A stretch of DNA of 64,000 nucleotides. Origin: WLMZ01 sp031367435. Lineage in GTDB: Bacteria > Actinomycetota > Acidimicrobiia > Acidimicrobiales > Ilumatobacteraceae. This document shows, piece by piece, positions 52,555 through 60,039 of the stretch. Below the pieces are notes generated by a model. It was not told the DNA's origin. It did not search any database and worked only from the letters and a program-made list of their open reading frames with translations. Numbering within the stretch: position 1 is the first letter of the stretch; every line of letters starts with the position of its first letter. The translations under genes and the position numbers were made by a program. The stretch lies in contig JANLPV010000045.1 of NCBI GenBank assembly GCA_031367435.1, positions 30,470 through 94,469 of the forward strand, given 5' to 3'.

Positions 52555-54258
52555 TCAGCCGAGCCGAACGGTGCCGGTGTTGCCGTCGACCTCGAGCCAA
52601 GAGCCGTTCGGAACTGAGGTGATGCCGTGGACGCTCATCACAGCGGGGATGCCGAGCTCGCGGGCCACAATCGCTGCGTGGCTGAGCACAGCTCCTGTGT
52701 CGCAGACAACCGCGCTGGCGACGAGAAACAGTGGGGTCCAACTCGGATCGGTGATCGCGCAGACGAGCACCTCGCCGGGCTCGAGACCCCGAGGATCGCC
52801 GGGATCTGTGATCACACGTGCGAACCCAGCGGCGGTCCCGCCACTGACCCCAATGCCGTGCAGTTCAGCTCCCGAGACGATCGCCTCGAAGCCCGTGTCC
52901 GGACTGTTCCGGAGTGGCCACGTCGCCGGGTCGGAGATGCGGCCCTCGAACCACATCGGCGGTTCTCGGTCGTTCAGGTATGCGGCCAGCGCGGCACGTT
53001 CGGCGATCACGTCGGCGAACGCCCGGGGATCGGCCACGAACCGGGTCAGCTCGTCGATGGTCACGCAGAATCCAAGTCGCGGGTCTGACGGGCCACCACG
53101 CAGCGCGGCCCGACGGATCAGTTCGTGAAGTGCCATCCGCACGCCCAGGTTCTCATACACGAGGACATCCTTGGCCCTTTCACGACCGATGGAACCGGCA
53201 CGACAGACGGCTGCAGCCCGCAACGCCAGAGAACGCAACGGCCAACGCAGCGCCGATCGAACTTCCTTCTCCGCCCCAGCGCGCTCAACGGCGAGCCGCG
53301 CCATGGCGGCTCTCGGGGAACGCTCGCCAGGAACGTGACGAAGGCGGTCGACAGCGGCGAGCACCGGAGCGGGATCCATTGACCAACAGGGGGTGGCGAG
53401 CTCATACTCGTCGTTGCCGCGGTGGCCGAACTCGGCGAGGAATCGCGTCAGCGACTCAGCGAACGGGGTGCCGGCCAGCCGTTCGCCGAGGCCTTCGAGA
53501 CCTGCATCGAAGGCAGCCGTAAGCGCCGCGTCATCGGCGACAATCCGCCCGAGATTCCATTGCTCTTCGGCGAGACGCGCCGAGTCCACATCGTCGATCC
53601 CGCTGACCAACCGATTCCCCAAACCGGGCGGCAGTCCCGGGCGATCGACCACCTTGTCGAGGAGTGCCCGAGGACCGCCGGCGATCATGCTGAAGTGCAA
53701 CAGCCGCTTCATGCTGGCTGCCAGCCGCGGAGGATACTCATGCACGACGGCGAGCAACTCCTCGTCGGTTGACGCGGCGAGATCGGGAATCGATGCGACC
53801 CATGCGGCGGCATCGGCACGGGCGGCCTCGAGCGGAGCGAGGTCGGGATCTTTCAGCACACGCAACAGGAAGCGGGTGAGTTGCAGGGTGGCGACCAGGT
53901 CGCGGTCGCCCTTCGCGCTCCGGTGCGGCGGCAACCCGTCGACGGTGCCGAACACCATTTCGTCGCTCGTGTTGGCGTTCATGCCAGGTGTGCGCACGCC
54001 CATGAGACGCGCCAATGAACCGCTCGAGTAGAGGTAGCCACCGAACACGCCGGTTCCGAGAGAGATGCCATCGAGGTCACGGCGCCGCACGAACCCGATC
54101 TCCTGGAACACCTCCATTTGAGCTCGACCGACATCGTCACCCATCAAGGTTCCGCCAAGTGCAGACAGCACGTTCGGGAACACCTCGCCGGTGTTGCCGC
54201 GGGTGTAGAGCGGGTATCGGACGCTCGGCTCCATGTCGGCCACCCAGATCTTCGTCAC
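52555..54258 (-). CDS. PEP-utilising/rifampin-phosphotransferase-like protein without ATP-grasp domain
   Basis: About 567 aa with the GTG at 54258 (start uncertain; ATG 54234 is next). RYPLYTRGNTGEVFPNVLSALGG resembles the start of the rifampin-phosphotransferase central part; LLDKVVDRPGLPPGLGNRL and FGHRGNDEYELATP continue that; the C-terminus AVVCDTGAVLSHAAIVARELGIPAVMSV carries the phosphohistidine swivel domain (His in SHAAIV). The N-terminal ATP-binding domain normally present is missing upstream. It could be a partner of a split enzyme or a derived protein of other function. Located inside the TA island. Confidence 0.75.
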   Translation of the reverse strand: MTKIWVADMEPSVRYPLYTRGNTGEVFPNVLSALGGTLMGDDVGRAQMEVFQEIGFVRRRDLDGISLGTGVFGGYLYSSGSLARLMGVRTPGMNANTSDEMVFGTVDGLPPHRSAKGDRDLVATLQLTRFLLRVLKDPDLAPLEAARADAAAWVASIPDLAASTDEELLAVVHEYPPRLAASMKRLLHFSMIAGGPRALLDKVVDRPGLPPGLGNRLVSGIDDVDSARLAEEQWNLGRIVADDAALTAAFDAGLEGLGERLAGTPFAESLTRFLAEFGHRGNDEYELATPCWSMDPAPVLAAVDRLRHVPGERSPRAAMARLAVERAGAEKEVRSALRWPLRSLALRAAAVCRAGSIGRERAKDVLVYENLGVRMALHELIRRAALRGGPSDPRLGFCVTIDELTRFVADPRAFADVIAERAALAAYLNDREPPMWFEGRISDPATWPLRNSPDTGFEAIVSGAELHGIGVSGGTAAGFARVITDPGDPRGLEPGEVLVCAITDPSWTPLFLVASAVVCDTGAVLSHAAIVARELGIPAVMSVHGITSVPNGSWLEVDGNTGTVRLG

Positions 54259-54576
54259 ATGTGAACAGACGTTCGACGGGCTACTGCGGGTGACTGCGAC
54301 CGGAAAATGCACCATCGCCAAAGTACAGCGACGGTTGCACCGCTCTTTACGGGGCTCGCCACAGTCGCTCCGGCGGCCACTCACGTTGCGTGGGAGTTCG
54401 GGGCACATCGGTGACATTCATCGACGATAACGACCAGCATCGGCCACAAGAACCCCTACTTCTGACATGGACTTTCGTCACGTCGAAGGGCCGAAAAGCA
54501 ATCTTGTTGTAATCAAAACTGCTTGCTCTCACCGGCGGTTTCTGTCAAGGTTCAATCAAATAGCACGGAGGTTGTG
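54259..54576. promoter_or_regulatory. Divergent promoter region between PEP-utilising-like and LPXTG genes
   Basis: 318 bp without a gene. It holds repeat copy 2 (54480-54505), an AT-rich run GTTGTAATCAAAACTG and the ribosome site CACGGAGG before the LPXTG-type gene. No further motif is obvious. Confidence 0.5.
54480..54505 (+). repeat. Island repeat, copy 2 (diverged)
   Basis: ACGTCGAAGGGCCGAAAAGC, then AATCTT. Lies in the divergent promoter region of the PEP-utilising and LPXTG genes. The preceding bases AACCCC...TCTGACATGG...TTCGTC also resemble those before copy 3. Confidence 0.6.
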
Positions 54577-56385
54577 ATGTCGCAGGTTCGGGGTTGGTCT
54601 GGTCGGATTGGGATTGTAGCGGGGGTGGTGATCGCGATGTCGGGCCTTGTGCTCGCCTTGCCGGCGGCTGCCGAATCCACCACGGTGACCTACACGGCGA
54701 ACATCACCATTCCGGTGCCTCCGGCGTCAAACTTCGCCGGCAGCTCGGGCGGCGACGGCTGGGATATTGCGCTCACCCCCACGGCCGTCTACAACGTGTT
54801 CCACCACAACAGTGTGCTCAACCTGGCCTGCCACAACCAGGTCGACGCCAGCAAGTGCTGGGATACGGACTCCAAGATCATCACCGACGCCAGCGGCAAT
54901 GGCTTCACAGGATCGAGCCACCCGGGGCTGTACCTTGACCACACCACAGGGAAGCTGTACATCTACACGACGCGCACCTCCGACAGCACCGCCGGCGTCG
55001 TCTGCGTCGACACGAACCAGCAGCCGGCGAGCCTCTTTTGCGGATTCACGCCCCTGAGCGCCGTGGGTGACGGCGGCATCACGAGCATCCCGATGAAGGT
55101 CGACTCGAACCTGTACTCGTTCAACTACGTCAGCGGCCAACCATCTGCCGGCGGTAAGGGCGGCACCGCCAACTCGCTCCTGTGCTTCAGCCTGGCGTCG
55201 TTCGCCGCCTGCGCGAGCCAGCCTTTCACGGTCAACGTCGGTGCCGGCACCTTCAACACGGGCACCTTCCCGGTCCCTGTCGCCGCCACCATCGGAGCGT
55301 TGGTGCTTGTGCCGACAATCGTTGGCAGCACCTCCGTCATGGGCTGCTTCGACCCTGGCACCGGGGGTTCCTGCACGGGCTCGTGGCCGATCCCAATGCC
55401 GGTCAGTTACGTCGGCGGCCACGGCTCGGCGTTCCCGTTGCTCAACTCCTCCGGCGGCACCACGGGCTTGTGCCTGCCGACCGGCACTGACGAGTGCTTC
55501 GACCTCACCGGCGCGAGCGTGCCGACGCCGGCCGGGATGCCGGCGGTCATCGGTGGCAGTTCGATGTGGAACGGGCCTGCGGTGAAGATCGGCGCACGCG
55601 TCTACGTGCCCAACGGCAACCTCAACCACGTGGAGTGCTTCAGCTACTCGACCGGCGCAGGGTGCGACCACTTTCCGAAGGTATTAACCAACGCGAGCTA
55701 CATGTACAGCGTGAACGCCGACCCGCAGCGGCCGGCCTGCCTGTGGGTGAACGCCGACAACGGCAGCGCGCAGATCCAGAACTTCGACGCCTTCAGCGGG
55801 GGGAGCTGCGGGCAGGGCGCCATCCGGGTGCTGTCCGCCTCCTTTGTGGTACCGAGCCAGGTGTGCGCTCCCAGCAAGTGGCGCTCACTGCTCATGAGCA
55901 CCCCCCCGAGGACTCAGTACGGGTCCGCCTCGGTCGCCTTCCAGGACAATGACGGCAACGCGATTGCAGGGGTGGCGAGCCAGACGCTCGATGCGAACGG
56001 CGGCGCGGACCTGAGCACGCTGGCCCTGACCTCCACCCTGCCGCAGTTCCTCATCTCGCTGAATGAGCTCACCGGTACCCTCGGACAGGTGGTCGTGACG
56101 CTGACGTGGGACGCCACCTACGACCCGTCGTGCGTGTCCAGTGCAGTCTCCGCGCAAGCGCCGCCTGCGCCCACCACCACCACCACCATCAGCCCGACCA
56201 CCACCACCGCCCAGGTGCAACAATTGCCACCCGTCCAGTTGCCCGCTACGGGTAGCAGATCGAGCGCACCGCTCGCCGGCGGCGCACTGGCACTGATCGT
56301 GCTCGGTGCCGGCCTGCTCCTCGTGTCGGTTCGGTTCCGGACTGCCCCAAAGGCGGCCTCCCGAGGGACGTCGACACCGAAATAG
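54577..56385 (+). CDS. Sec-secreted LPXTG-type surface protein
   Basis: 602 aa from the ATG at 54577 (GGAGG 7 bp upstream). A signal peptide (RIGIVAGVVIAMSGLVLALPAAA, cleavage after about residue 32), a Cys-rich, Gly/Thr/Ser-rich ectodomain, a Thr/Pro linker (APPAPTTTTTISPTTTT) and at 555-559 LPATG, then a hydrophobic helix and a basic tail. This is a sortase-type C-terminus, although no sortase gene is in this window. The ectodomain has repeated CF/CxP pairs but I recognise no domain. Terminated by a strong hairpin at 56437. Composition and codon choice look richer in GC than the surrounding TA genes. Confidence 0.8.
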   Translation: MSQVRGWSGRIGIVAGVVIAMSGLVLALPAAAESTTVTYTANITIPVPPASNFAGSSGGDGWDIALTPTAVYNVFHHNSVLNLACHNQVDASKCWDTDSKIITDASGNGFTGSSHPGLYLDHTTGKLYIYTTRTSDSTAGVVCVDTNQQPASLFCGFTPLSAVGDGGITSIPMKVDSNLYSFNYVSGQPSAGGKGGTANSLLCFSLASFAACASQPFTVNVGAGTFNTGTFPVPVAATIGALVLVPTIVGSTSVMGCFDPGTGGSCTGSWPIPMPVSYVGGHGSAFPLLNSSGGTTGLCLPTGTDECFDLTGASVPTPAGMPAVIGGSSMWNGPAVKIGARVYVPNGNLNHVECFSYSTGAGCDHFPKVLTNASYMYSVNADPQRPACLWVNADNGSAQIQNFDAFSGGSCGQGAIRVLSASFVVPSQVCAPSKWRSLLMSTPPRTQYGSASVAFQDNDGNAIAGVASQTLDANGGADLSTLALTSTLPQFLISLNELTGTLGQVVVTLTWDATYDPSCVSSAVSAQAPPAPTTTTTISPTTTTAQVQQLPPVQLPATGSRSSAPLAGGALALIVLGAGLLLVSVRFRTAPKAASRGTSTPK

Positions 56386-56436
56386 ACCACCGCCTCACCG
56401 CCTCTCCGCCTCGCCGTGGGGGCCCGAAAACGACTG

Positions 56437-56461
56437 AACCCCATGTCTCTGACATGGGGTT
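56437..56461 (+). terminator. Hairpin after the LPXTG-type gene
   Basis: AACCCCATGTC-TCT-GACATGGGGTT is a perfect 11-bp stem with a 3-base loop, 52 bp after the stop. The T-run after it is weak (TTCGTCGTG), so it may work as an intrinsic or hairpin-assisted terminator. Repeat copy 3 begins 5 bp later. Confidence 0.8.
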
Positions 56462-56465
56462 CGTC

Positions 56466-56500
56466 GTGTCGAAGGACCGAGCTGCCGATTCTCATACCGG
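56466..56500 (+). repeat. Island repeat, copy 3
   Basis: GTGTCGAAGGACCGAGC then TGCCGATTCTCATACCGG. It matches copy 5 (58657) almost exactly over 32 bp. GCCGAT and ATCGGC flank a possible hairpin. Confidence 0.85.
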
Positions 56501-56545
56501 ACATCGGCACTTGACGCCGTTCGGTTCGTGACTACAATTGCGTAC

Positions 56546-56815
56546 ATGTCGACCGAGTCGCTCCGAACAGTACGCGAGCACTTCTCCGAGTTCGTCGATC
56601 GGGTCGAACATCATCACGATCGAATCATCGTGACACGAAATGGTCGACCTGCCGCGGTGATCGTCAGCATCGACGATCTTGCTGAACTCGAAGAGACGAT
56701 TGATGTTCTGAGAGACGGCGATGCGCTGAGCGACATCCGAGAAGGTGATGCGGCATACGAACGCGGCGACGTGGTCCGCGGCGTCGAAGCAGTCCGCGCG
56801 CTCCGCTCTTCGTGA
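56546..56815 (+). CDS. Phd/YefM/RelB-type antitoxin
   Basis: 89 aa from the ATG at 56546; a GTG at 56528 is in frame. SLRTVREHFSEFVDRVEHHHDRIIVTRNGRPAAVIVSIDDLAELEETIDVL is a typical Phd/YefM DNA-binding domain. The C-terminus overlaps the toxin start by 4 bp. It is diverged from the VapB-like antitoxins in the island. Confidence 0.9.
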   Translation: MSTESLRTVREHFSEFVDRVEHHHDRIIVTRNGRPAAVIVSIDDLAELEETIDVLRDGDALSDIREGDAAYERGDVVRGVEAVRALRSS

Positions 56816-57090
56816 GCGACGAGCCCTATGCGCTGGTCCTTACTCCACCCGCGCGGCGAGCACTGACCGAACGACTCCCCGAATCAGTGAACGTCGCAGC
56901 GATTGATTTCATCACGACCGCCTTGATCCAGAATCCGCACAGGGTCGGCAAGCAATTGCGATTCGAGTTAGCCGGCGTGTGGTCGGCACGTCGCGGCACC
57001 TATCGCGTCCTCAATAGGATCAACGAAGGAACACGGGAAGTCATCGTGCTGCGCATCGAGCACCGAAACGACGCCTGCCGACAGAGGTGA
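56812..57090 (+). CDS. relE: RelE/ParE-family mRNA interferase toxin
   Basis: 92 aa; GTG start overlapping the antitoxin stop by 4 bp. TPPARRALTERLPESVNVAAIDFI, VGKQLRFELAGVWSARRGTYRVLNRI and VIVLRIEHRNDACRQ give the RelE fold with Arg/Lys residues used in ribosome-dependent mRNA cleavage. The C-terminal Tyr or His of other members appears as RNDACR. Confidence 0.88.
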   Translation: MSDEPYALVLTPPARRALTERLPESVNVAAIDFITTALIQNPHRVGKQLRFELAGVWSARRGTYRVLNRINEGTREVIVLRIEHRNDACRQR

Positions 57091-57181
57091 GTAGTCATCG
57101 AGCGCGCCTGAAAGAAAAGCGCCTTTGCGAAACAGCAAGGTTCAGAGCGAACCGCGACGGACCGATGAGATCGCTACACGC

Positions 57182-57197
57182 GTAGCATTAGCGCTAC
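57182..57197. promoter_or_regulatory. VapBC operator-like inverted repeat (module 3)
   Basis: GTAGC-ATTAGC-GCTAC followed by AGT, the same as module 1 with a different spacer. A second repeat, GCTAC-ACGC-GTAGC (57173-57186), overlaps its left arm, so two sites may be occupied together. Confidence 0.75.
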
Positions 57198-57206
57198 AGT
57201 AATGCT

Positions 57207-57461
57207 GTGACCGCCGTTGCATCCCGCGAACTACGAAACCACACCCGGGAACTGCTTGATCGTGTCGACGCCGGCGAGGTGATCACGATCGCCGTCGATG
57301 GCCGAGAAGTGGCCGAGTTGCGACCCATCTCGAGAGAACGTCGTTGGATGAAGCGTTCAGAGTTCGCCCGAAACATTGTCGGCCATCAAGCCGACGCCGC
57401 ACTACGTACCGAACTCCGCCAGCTTTCGCCAGACACAACCGATGACCTCACCTCGCCATGA
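57207..57461 (+). CDS. Type II antitoxin, near-duplicate of module 1 (module 3)
   Basis: 84 aa, GTG start just after the operator-like repeat. Differs from the 49598 antitoxin at only about ten positions, all but a few in the C-terminal half. It keeps VITIAVDGREVAELRPIS. The close match suggests recent duplication; cross-neutralisation with the other toxin is possible. Confidence 0.9.
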   Translation: MTAVASRELRNHTRELLDRVDAGEVITIAVDGREVAELRPISRERRWMKRSEFARNIVGHQADAALRTELRQLSPDTTDDLTSP

Positions 57462-57844
57462 CCAGAGGCCTCGCGGACACCAGCGTTTTCATCGCTGAAG
57501 AATCCGGACGACGACTCGACATCGACCGACTGCCCGACGAAATCGCTGTATCCATCATCACCATCGGAGAGCTCAGATCAGGCGTTCTTGCCGCAGCCGA
57601 CGTCACCGTTCGGGACCGGCGGCTGAGCACACTGATGCGAGCCCTTGAACTGCAGCCCGTCCCCATCGACGAGGCTGTCGCCGATTCATGGGCACACCTG
57701 CGCGTCCTACTGCGCGATCGCGGACTTCGAATGCCCGTGAACGACTCATGGATCGCAGCAACCGCGTTGGCACTTGGAGTCCCGATCTTTACTCAGGACG
57801 CCGACTACGTCGAGGTGCCGGGAGTCGACGTCGTTCGGATCTGA
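57458..57844 (+). CDS. VapC-type PIN toxin, near-duplicate of module 1 (module 3)
   Basis: 128 aa, ATG overlapping the antitoxin stop. Same lengths and motifs as the 49849 toxin (LADTSVFIAEESGR, SIITIGELRSGVLAAADV, NDSWIAATALALGVPIFTQDADY), with about fifteen differences. Repeat copy 4 follows 41 bp after its stop. Confidence 0.93.
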   Translation: MTRGLADTSVFIAEESGRRLDIDRLPDEIAVSIITIGELRSGVLAAADVTVRDRRLSTLMRALELQPVPIDEAVADSWAHLRVLLRDRGLRMPVNDSWIAATALALGVPIFTQDADYVEVPGVDVVRI

Positions 57845-57884
57845 CCAAGTCCTCAGCAACTCTGCCCGGGCTCGATCAAGGCTG

Positions 57885-57916
57885 GTGTCGAAGGGGCGAC
57901 GTCACCGATCTCCCCT
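57885..57916 (+). repeat. Island repeat, copy 4
   Basis: GTGTCGAAGGGGCGACGTC then ACCGATCTCCCCT. Shares its 3' half with copy 7 (60191). Confidence 0.85.
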
Positions 57917-57938
57917 GGGCTCGTCTCACACCATGGTC

Positions 57939-57955
57939 GTAGCACTGCGTGCTAC
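57939..57955. promoter_or_regulatory. Perfect operator-like palindrome (module 4)
   Basis: GTAGCAC-TGC-GTGCTAC, a perfect 7-3-7 inverted repeat ending one base before a TTG that is the likely antitoxin start. Outer arms match modules 1 and 3 (GTAGC...GCTAC). Confidence 0.7.
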
Positions 57956-57956
57956 A

Positions 57957-58220
57957 TTGCTCCACATCAACCGGACAATCACTCAACGCGAACTCCGTAA
58001 CGAGAGTGGCGAAATCATGCGCCGTCTGGATGAGGGAGAGACATTCATCGTGACACGCAACGGCACGCCCGTAGGGGAGCTCACCCCGCTGCGGCGCCAT
58101 CGATTCGTTGCGGCCGACACCGTCATTGCCATGTTCCACAACGCTCCAGCGATCAACTCCGAACGATTCCGCGCCGAACTCGATGCGGTGGCCGGTCAGG
58201 ACACCCAACCTCGTGGCTGA
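57957..58220 (+). CDS. Phd/YefM-type antitoxin (module 4)
   Basis: 87 aa from the TTG at 57957; an ATG at 57933 is in frame but would place the operator-like palindrome inside the coding region. TITQRELRNESGEIMRRLDEGETFIVTRNGTPVGELTPL is the Phd DNA-binding domain. The C-terminus continues to the stop at 58220 and overlaps the toxin start by 8 bp. Confidence 0.8.
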   Translation: MLHINRTITQRELRNESGEIMRRLDEGETFIVTRNGTPVGELTPLRRHRFVAADTVIAMFHNAPAINSERFRAELDAVAGQDTQPRG

Positions 58221-58623
58221 CCATCGCACACAGCACGGACTCCTCGATACCTCTGTCATTATCGACCTCGAGAAACTCAGTGCAGCGCAGTTGCCGATCG
58301 AGGCCGCCATCAGCGCAATCACGATGGCAGAATTGGCAGCGGGTCCACATGCCACTGTCGACCCCGATGAGCGGGCACGTCGGCAAGACCGCCTGCAGCG
58401 AGCCGAAGCCGCCTTCGATCCCTTGCCATTCGACCTAGAAGCATCTCGCGCCTACGGCCGCGTCTACGCCGCTGTCATCACAGCTGGGCGCAAGGCACGA
58501 GGCGTTCGAGCAGTCGACCTGCTTATCGCTGCAACTGCGTGCGCAGCCGGGATACCGCTGTACACCCGCAACCCCGACAACTTCCAAGCACTTCACGAAC
58601 TCATCGAAGTCATCAGCGTCTGA
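58213..58623 (+). CDS. VapC PIN-domain toxin (module 4)
   Basis: 136 aa from the GTG at 58213. GLLDTSVIIDLEKLS (Asp12), AISAITMAELAAGPHA (Glu), RAVDLLIAATACAAGIPLYTRNPDNF (Asp pair) are the PIN acidic residues. It differs from modules 1-3. Repeat copy 5 follows the stop. Confidence 0.92.
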   Translation: MADHRTQHGLLDTSVIIDLEKLSAAQLPIEAAISAITMAELAAGPHATVDPDERARRQDRLQRAEAAFDPLPFDLEASRAYGRVYAAVITAGRKARGVRAVDLLIAATACAAGIPLYTRNPDNFQALHELIEVISV

Positions 58624-58656
58624 AGTAAGCCAAGGGGAACCCCGGCCTGCGCCTTC

Positions 58657-58691
58657 GTGTCGAAGGACCGAGCCACCGATTCTCATATCGG
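58657..58691 (+). repeat. Island repeat, copy 5
   Basis: GTGTCGAAGGACCGAGCC then ACCGATTCTCATATCGG. CCGAT and ATCGG pair around TCTCAT, so it may form a small hairpin. Confidence 0.85.
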
Positions 58692-58701
58692 CCATTGGCG
58701 A

Positions 58702-59087
58702 CTACGGGACAATCAGCGTGACGTTCAATTGCGGCGACCTCGCGAGCCGTAGATCCCCCGTGACCAACGTCGCGTTCAGGTGTTCTGCTAGCCCGACATA
58801 GAGAGCGTCGTAGACGGTGAGGTGTCCGCGCTTTGACCACGCCTCGTCCAGCATGGGCCTGACCTGGACGCGGTGGCGTGGCGCGACGGAGAGCGACGAA
58901 GCGCCGACGCAGCCCGCGCCGAGCTGATGAGCCCGGATCGTCGGAGGACGGACGCGACCTCGACGAAGTAGTGCTCCGGAACCCACCACTGTGCTCCACC
59001 CTGCGGTTGGTCAAGGATGCTCCGCCCGCCAAGTGTGCCGAGCAGAAGATCCGCCCCCGCCGACGCGTCGAGAACGTAGGTGGTCAC
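58702..59087 (-). pseudogene. VapC-type toxin with frameshift (module 5)
   Basis: The first frame (from the GTG at 59087) gives TTYVLDASAGADLLLG (PIN Asp) and EHYFVEVASVLRRSGLISS; after about 58890 the sequence continues only in another frame as RPMLDEAWSKRGHLTVYDALYVGLAEHLNATLVTGDLRLA, which carries the C-terminal PIN Asp residues. A single indel near 58880-58895 would split the gene. It could be a sequencing error or real inactivation. The antitoxin is intact and overlaps by 4 bp. Confidence 0.75.
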
Positions 59088-59254
59088 TCAGACTCGGCGC
59101 GGGCGTCGGCAAGCAGTTGTGCCGTCGAGAGAGACAAGATCGAGGGCTCAGCATCTCGAAGACTCGCGAGCCACTCATCCATGCTCATCTCGAACGCCTC
59201 CGCGATGGGGACTACCACGGGGTCAATCTCGTGAAGTTCAACGGGGCTGCTCAT
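59084..59254 (-). CDS. Small antitoxin of the frameshifted VapC (module 5)
   Basis: 56 aa from the ATG at 59254. Reads MSSPVELHEIDPVVVPIAEA, with a short helical C-terminus rich in Ala/Leu/Glu (STAQLLADARAESE), and ends in a stop that overlaps the toxin start (GTGA). Small size and position fit a VapB- or type II antitoxin. No known family could be assigned by eye. Confidence 0.65.
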   Translation of the reverse strand: MSSPVELHEIDPVVVPIAEAFEMSMDEWLASLRDAEPSILSLSTAQLLADARAESE

Positions 59255-59327
59255 GCCGAGAGCGTATCGCGGCAGCCTCGAGTCCCGCCGCCGATCGATA
59301 TCTGAACGGCTGCCGATAACGACGATG

Positions 59328-59357
59328 GTGTCAAAGGCCCGAGCGAACCATCTCCCC
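59328..59357 (+). repeat. Island repeat, copy 6 (diverged)
   Basis: GTGTCAAAGGCCCGAGCGAA then CCATCTCCCC. Weaker match with one base changed in the core. It overlaps the 3' end of the HepT-like reading frame. Confidence 0.6.
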
Positions 59358-59740
59358 CGCCGGTCGGCTCATGCCGTGAAGGTGACGGCCTCGCCCGCAT
59401 GGTGATGCTCGGCCCGCGGTGATCTTACGAATCTGGTCGGCCGCAGCTGGGACGTTGTGCTCAGCGATGACCCATAGCTGTGCGGGTCGATGCGGTGGTA
59501 ATGGTGGCTCAGTCGGTCGCGGATCTTGGCCATATCGCTCCATGGGATTTCATGATGAGCCTCGCGGAGTTCGCTCGACACCGACTTGGCCGCCTCACCG
59601 AAAATCTCGAGGCACCGCTCAACCGCTCGGCGAATGGTCAAGTCGCCGTCGTAGACATCTCGACCCCGCGACACGATCCGAGCGATTTCGTCGGCTGCCA
59701 TCAACATGTCGCCCAGACGGTGTGCGTCGGAGCGACTCAC
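59331..59740 (-). pseudogene. hepT: HepT-type toxin with frameshift
   Basis: Frame 1 (59740 to about 59487) gives RRAVERCLEIFGEAAKSVSSE and RDRLSHHYHRID, the HepT RxxxxxHxY ribonuclease-type motif. The expected continuation QLWVIAEHNVPAAADQIRKI appears in another frame, from about 59488 to 59420. One indel near 59487 would break the gene and make it run on to a stop at 59369. It may be inactive or a sequence error. MntA overlaps by 4 bp. Confidence 0.75.
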
Positions 59741-60039
59741 AACGGTACGAGGTCTCGCAGGATCTCATCGTCGCGTTCCAGCAGCGCTCCCGCCGAGACC
59801 ACGTCCACGCTGACCCGAAGGAGTTCGCGGAGGGATTCCTCGAGGTAGATGAGATCCAGCAAGGAGCTACCTGGCTCAAACTCCACGAGGAAGTCGACGT
59901 CGCTGGCACCGGTGTCCTCACCTCGGGCTACGGACCCGAAGACAGCGATCGACCTGGCCCTGTGTCGCAGTGCAAGCGCGACGATTTCCTCACGGTGCTG
60001 CTCGACCAGCGAGCCCAGCGGAGAACCTGAAAGTGCCAT
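59737..60039 (-). CDS. mntA: MntA-type nucleotidyltransferase antitoxin
   Basis: 100 aa from the ATG at 60039. SIAVFGSVARGEDTGASDVDFLVEFEPG is the minimal nucleotidyltransferase motif GS-x10-DxD. MntA AMPylates HepT on a Tyr of the HxY motif and so blocks toxicity. Its partner hepT looks frameshifted here, so the MntA may be orphaned. Confidence 0.9.
   Translation of the reverse strand: MALSGSPLGSLVEQHREEIVALALRHRARSIAVFGSVARGEDTGASDVDFLVEFEPGSSLLDLIYLEESLRELLRVSVDVVSAGALLERDDEILRDLVPL

Noticed and set aside
57774..57956. Longer start for antitoxin of module 4
   Set aside because: It would run through VapC of module 3, repeat copy 4 and the operator palindrome.
49572..60039. CRISPR array
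   Set aside because: Repeats are irregularly spaced by hundreds to thousands of bases and diverged; there are no spacers of constant size and no cas genes.
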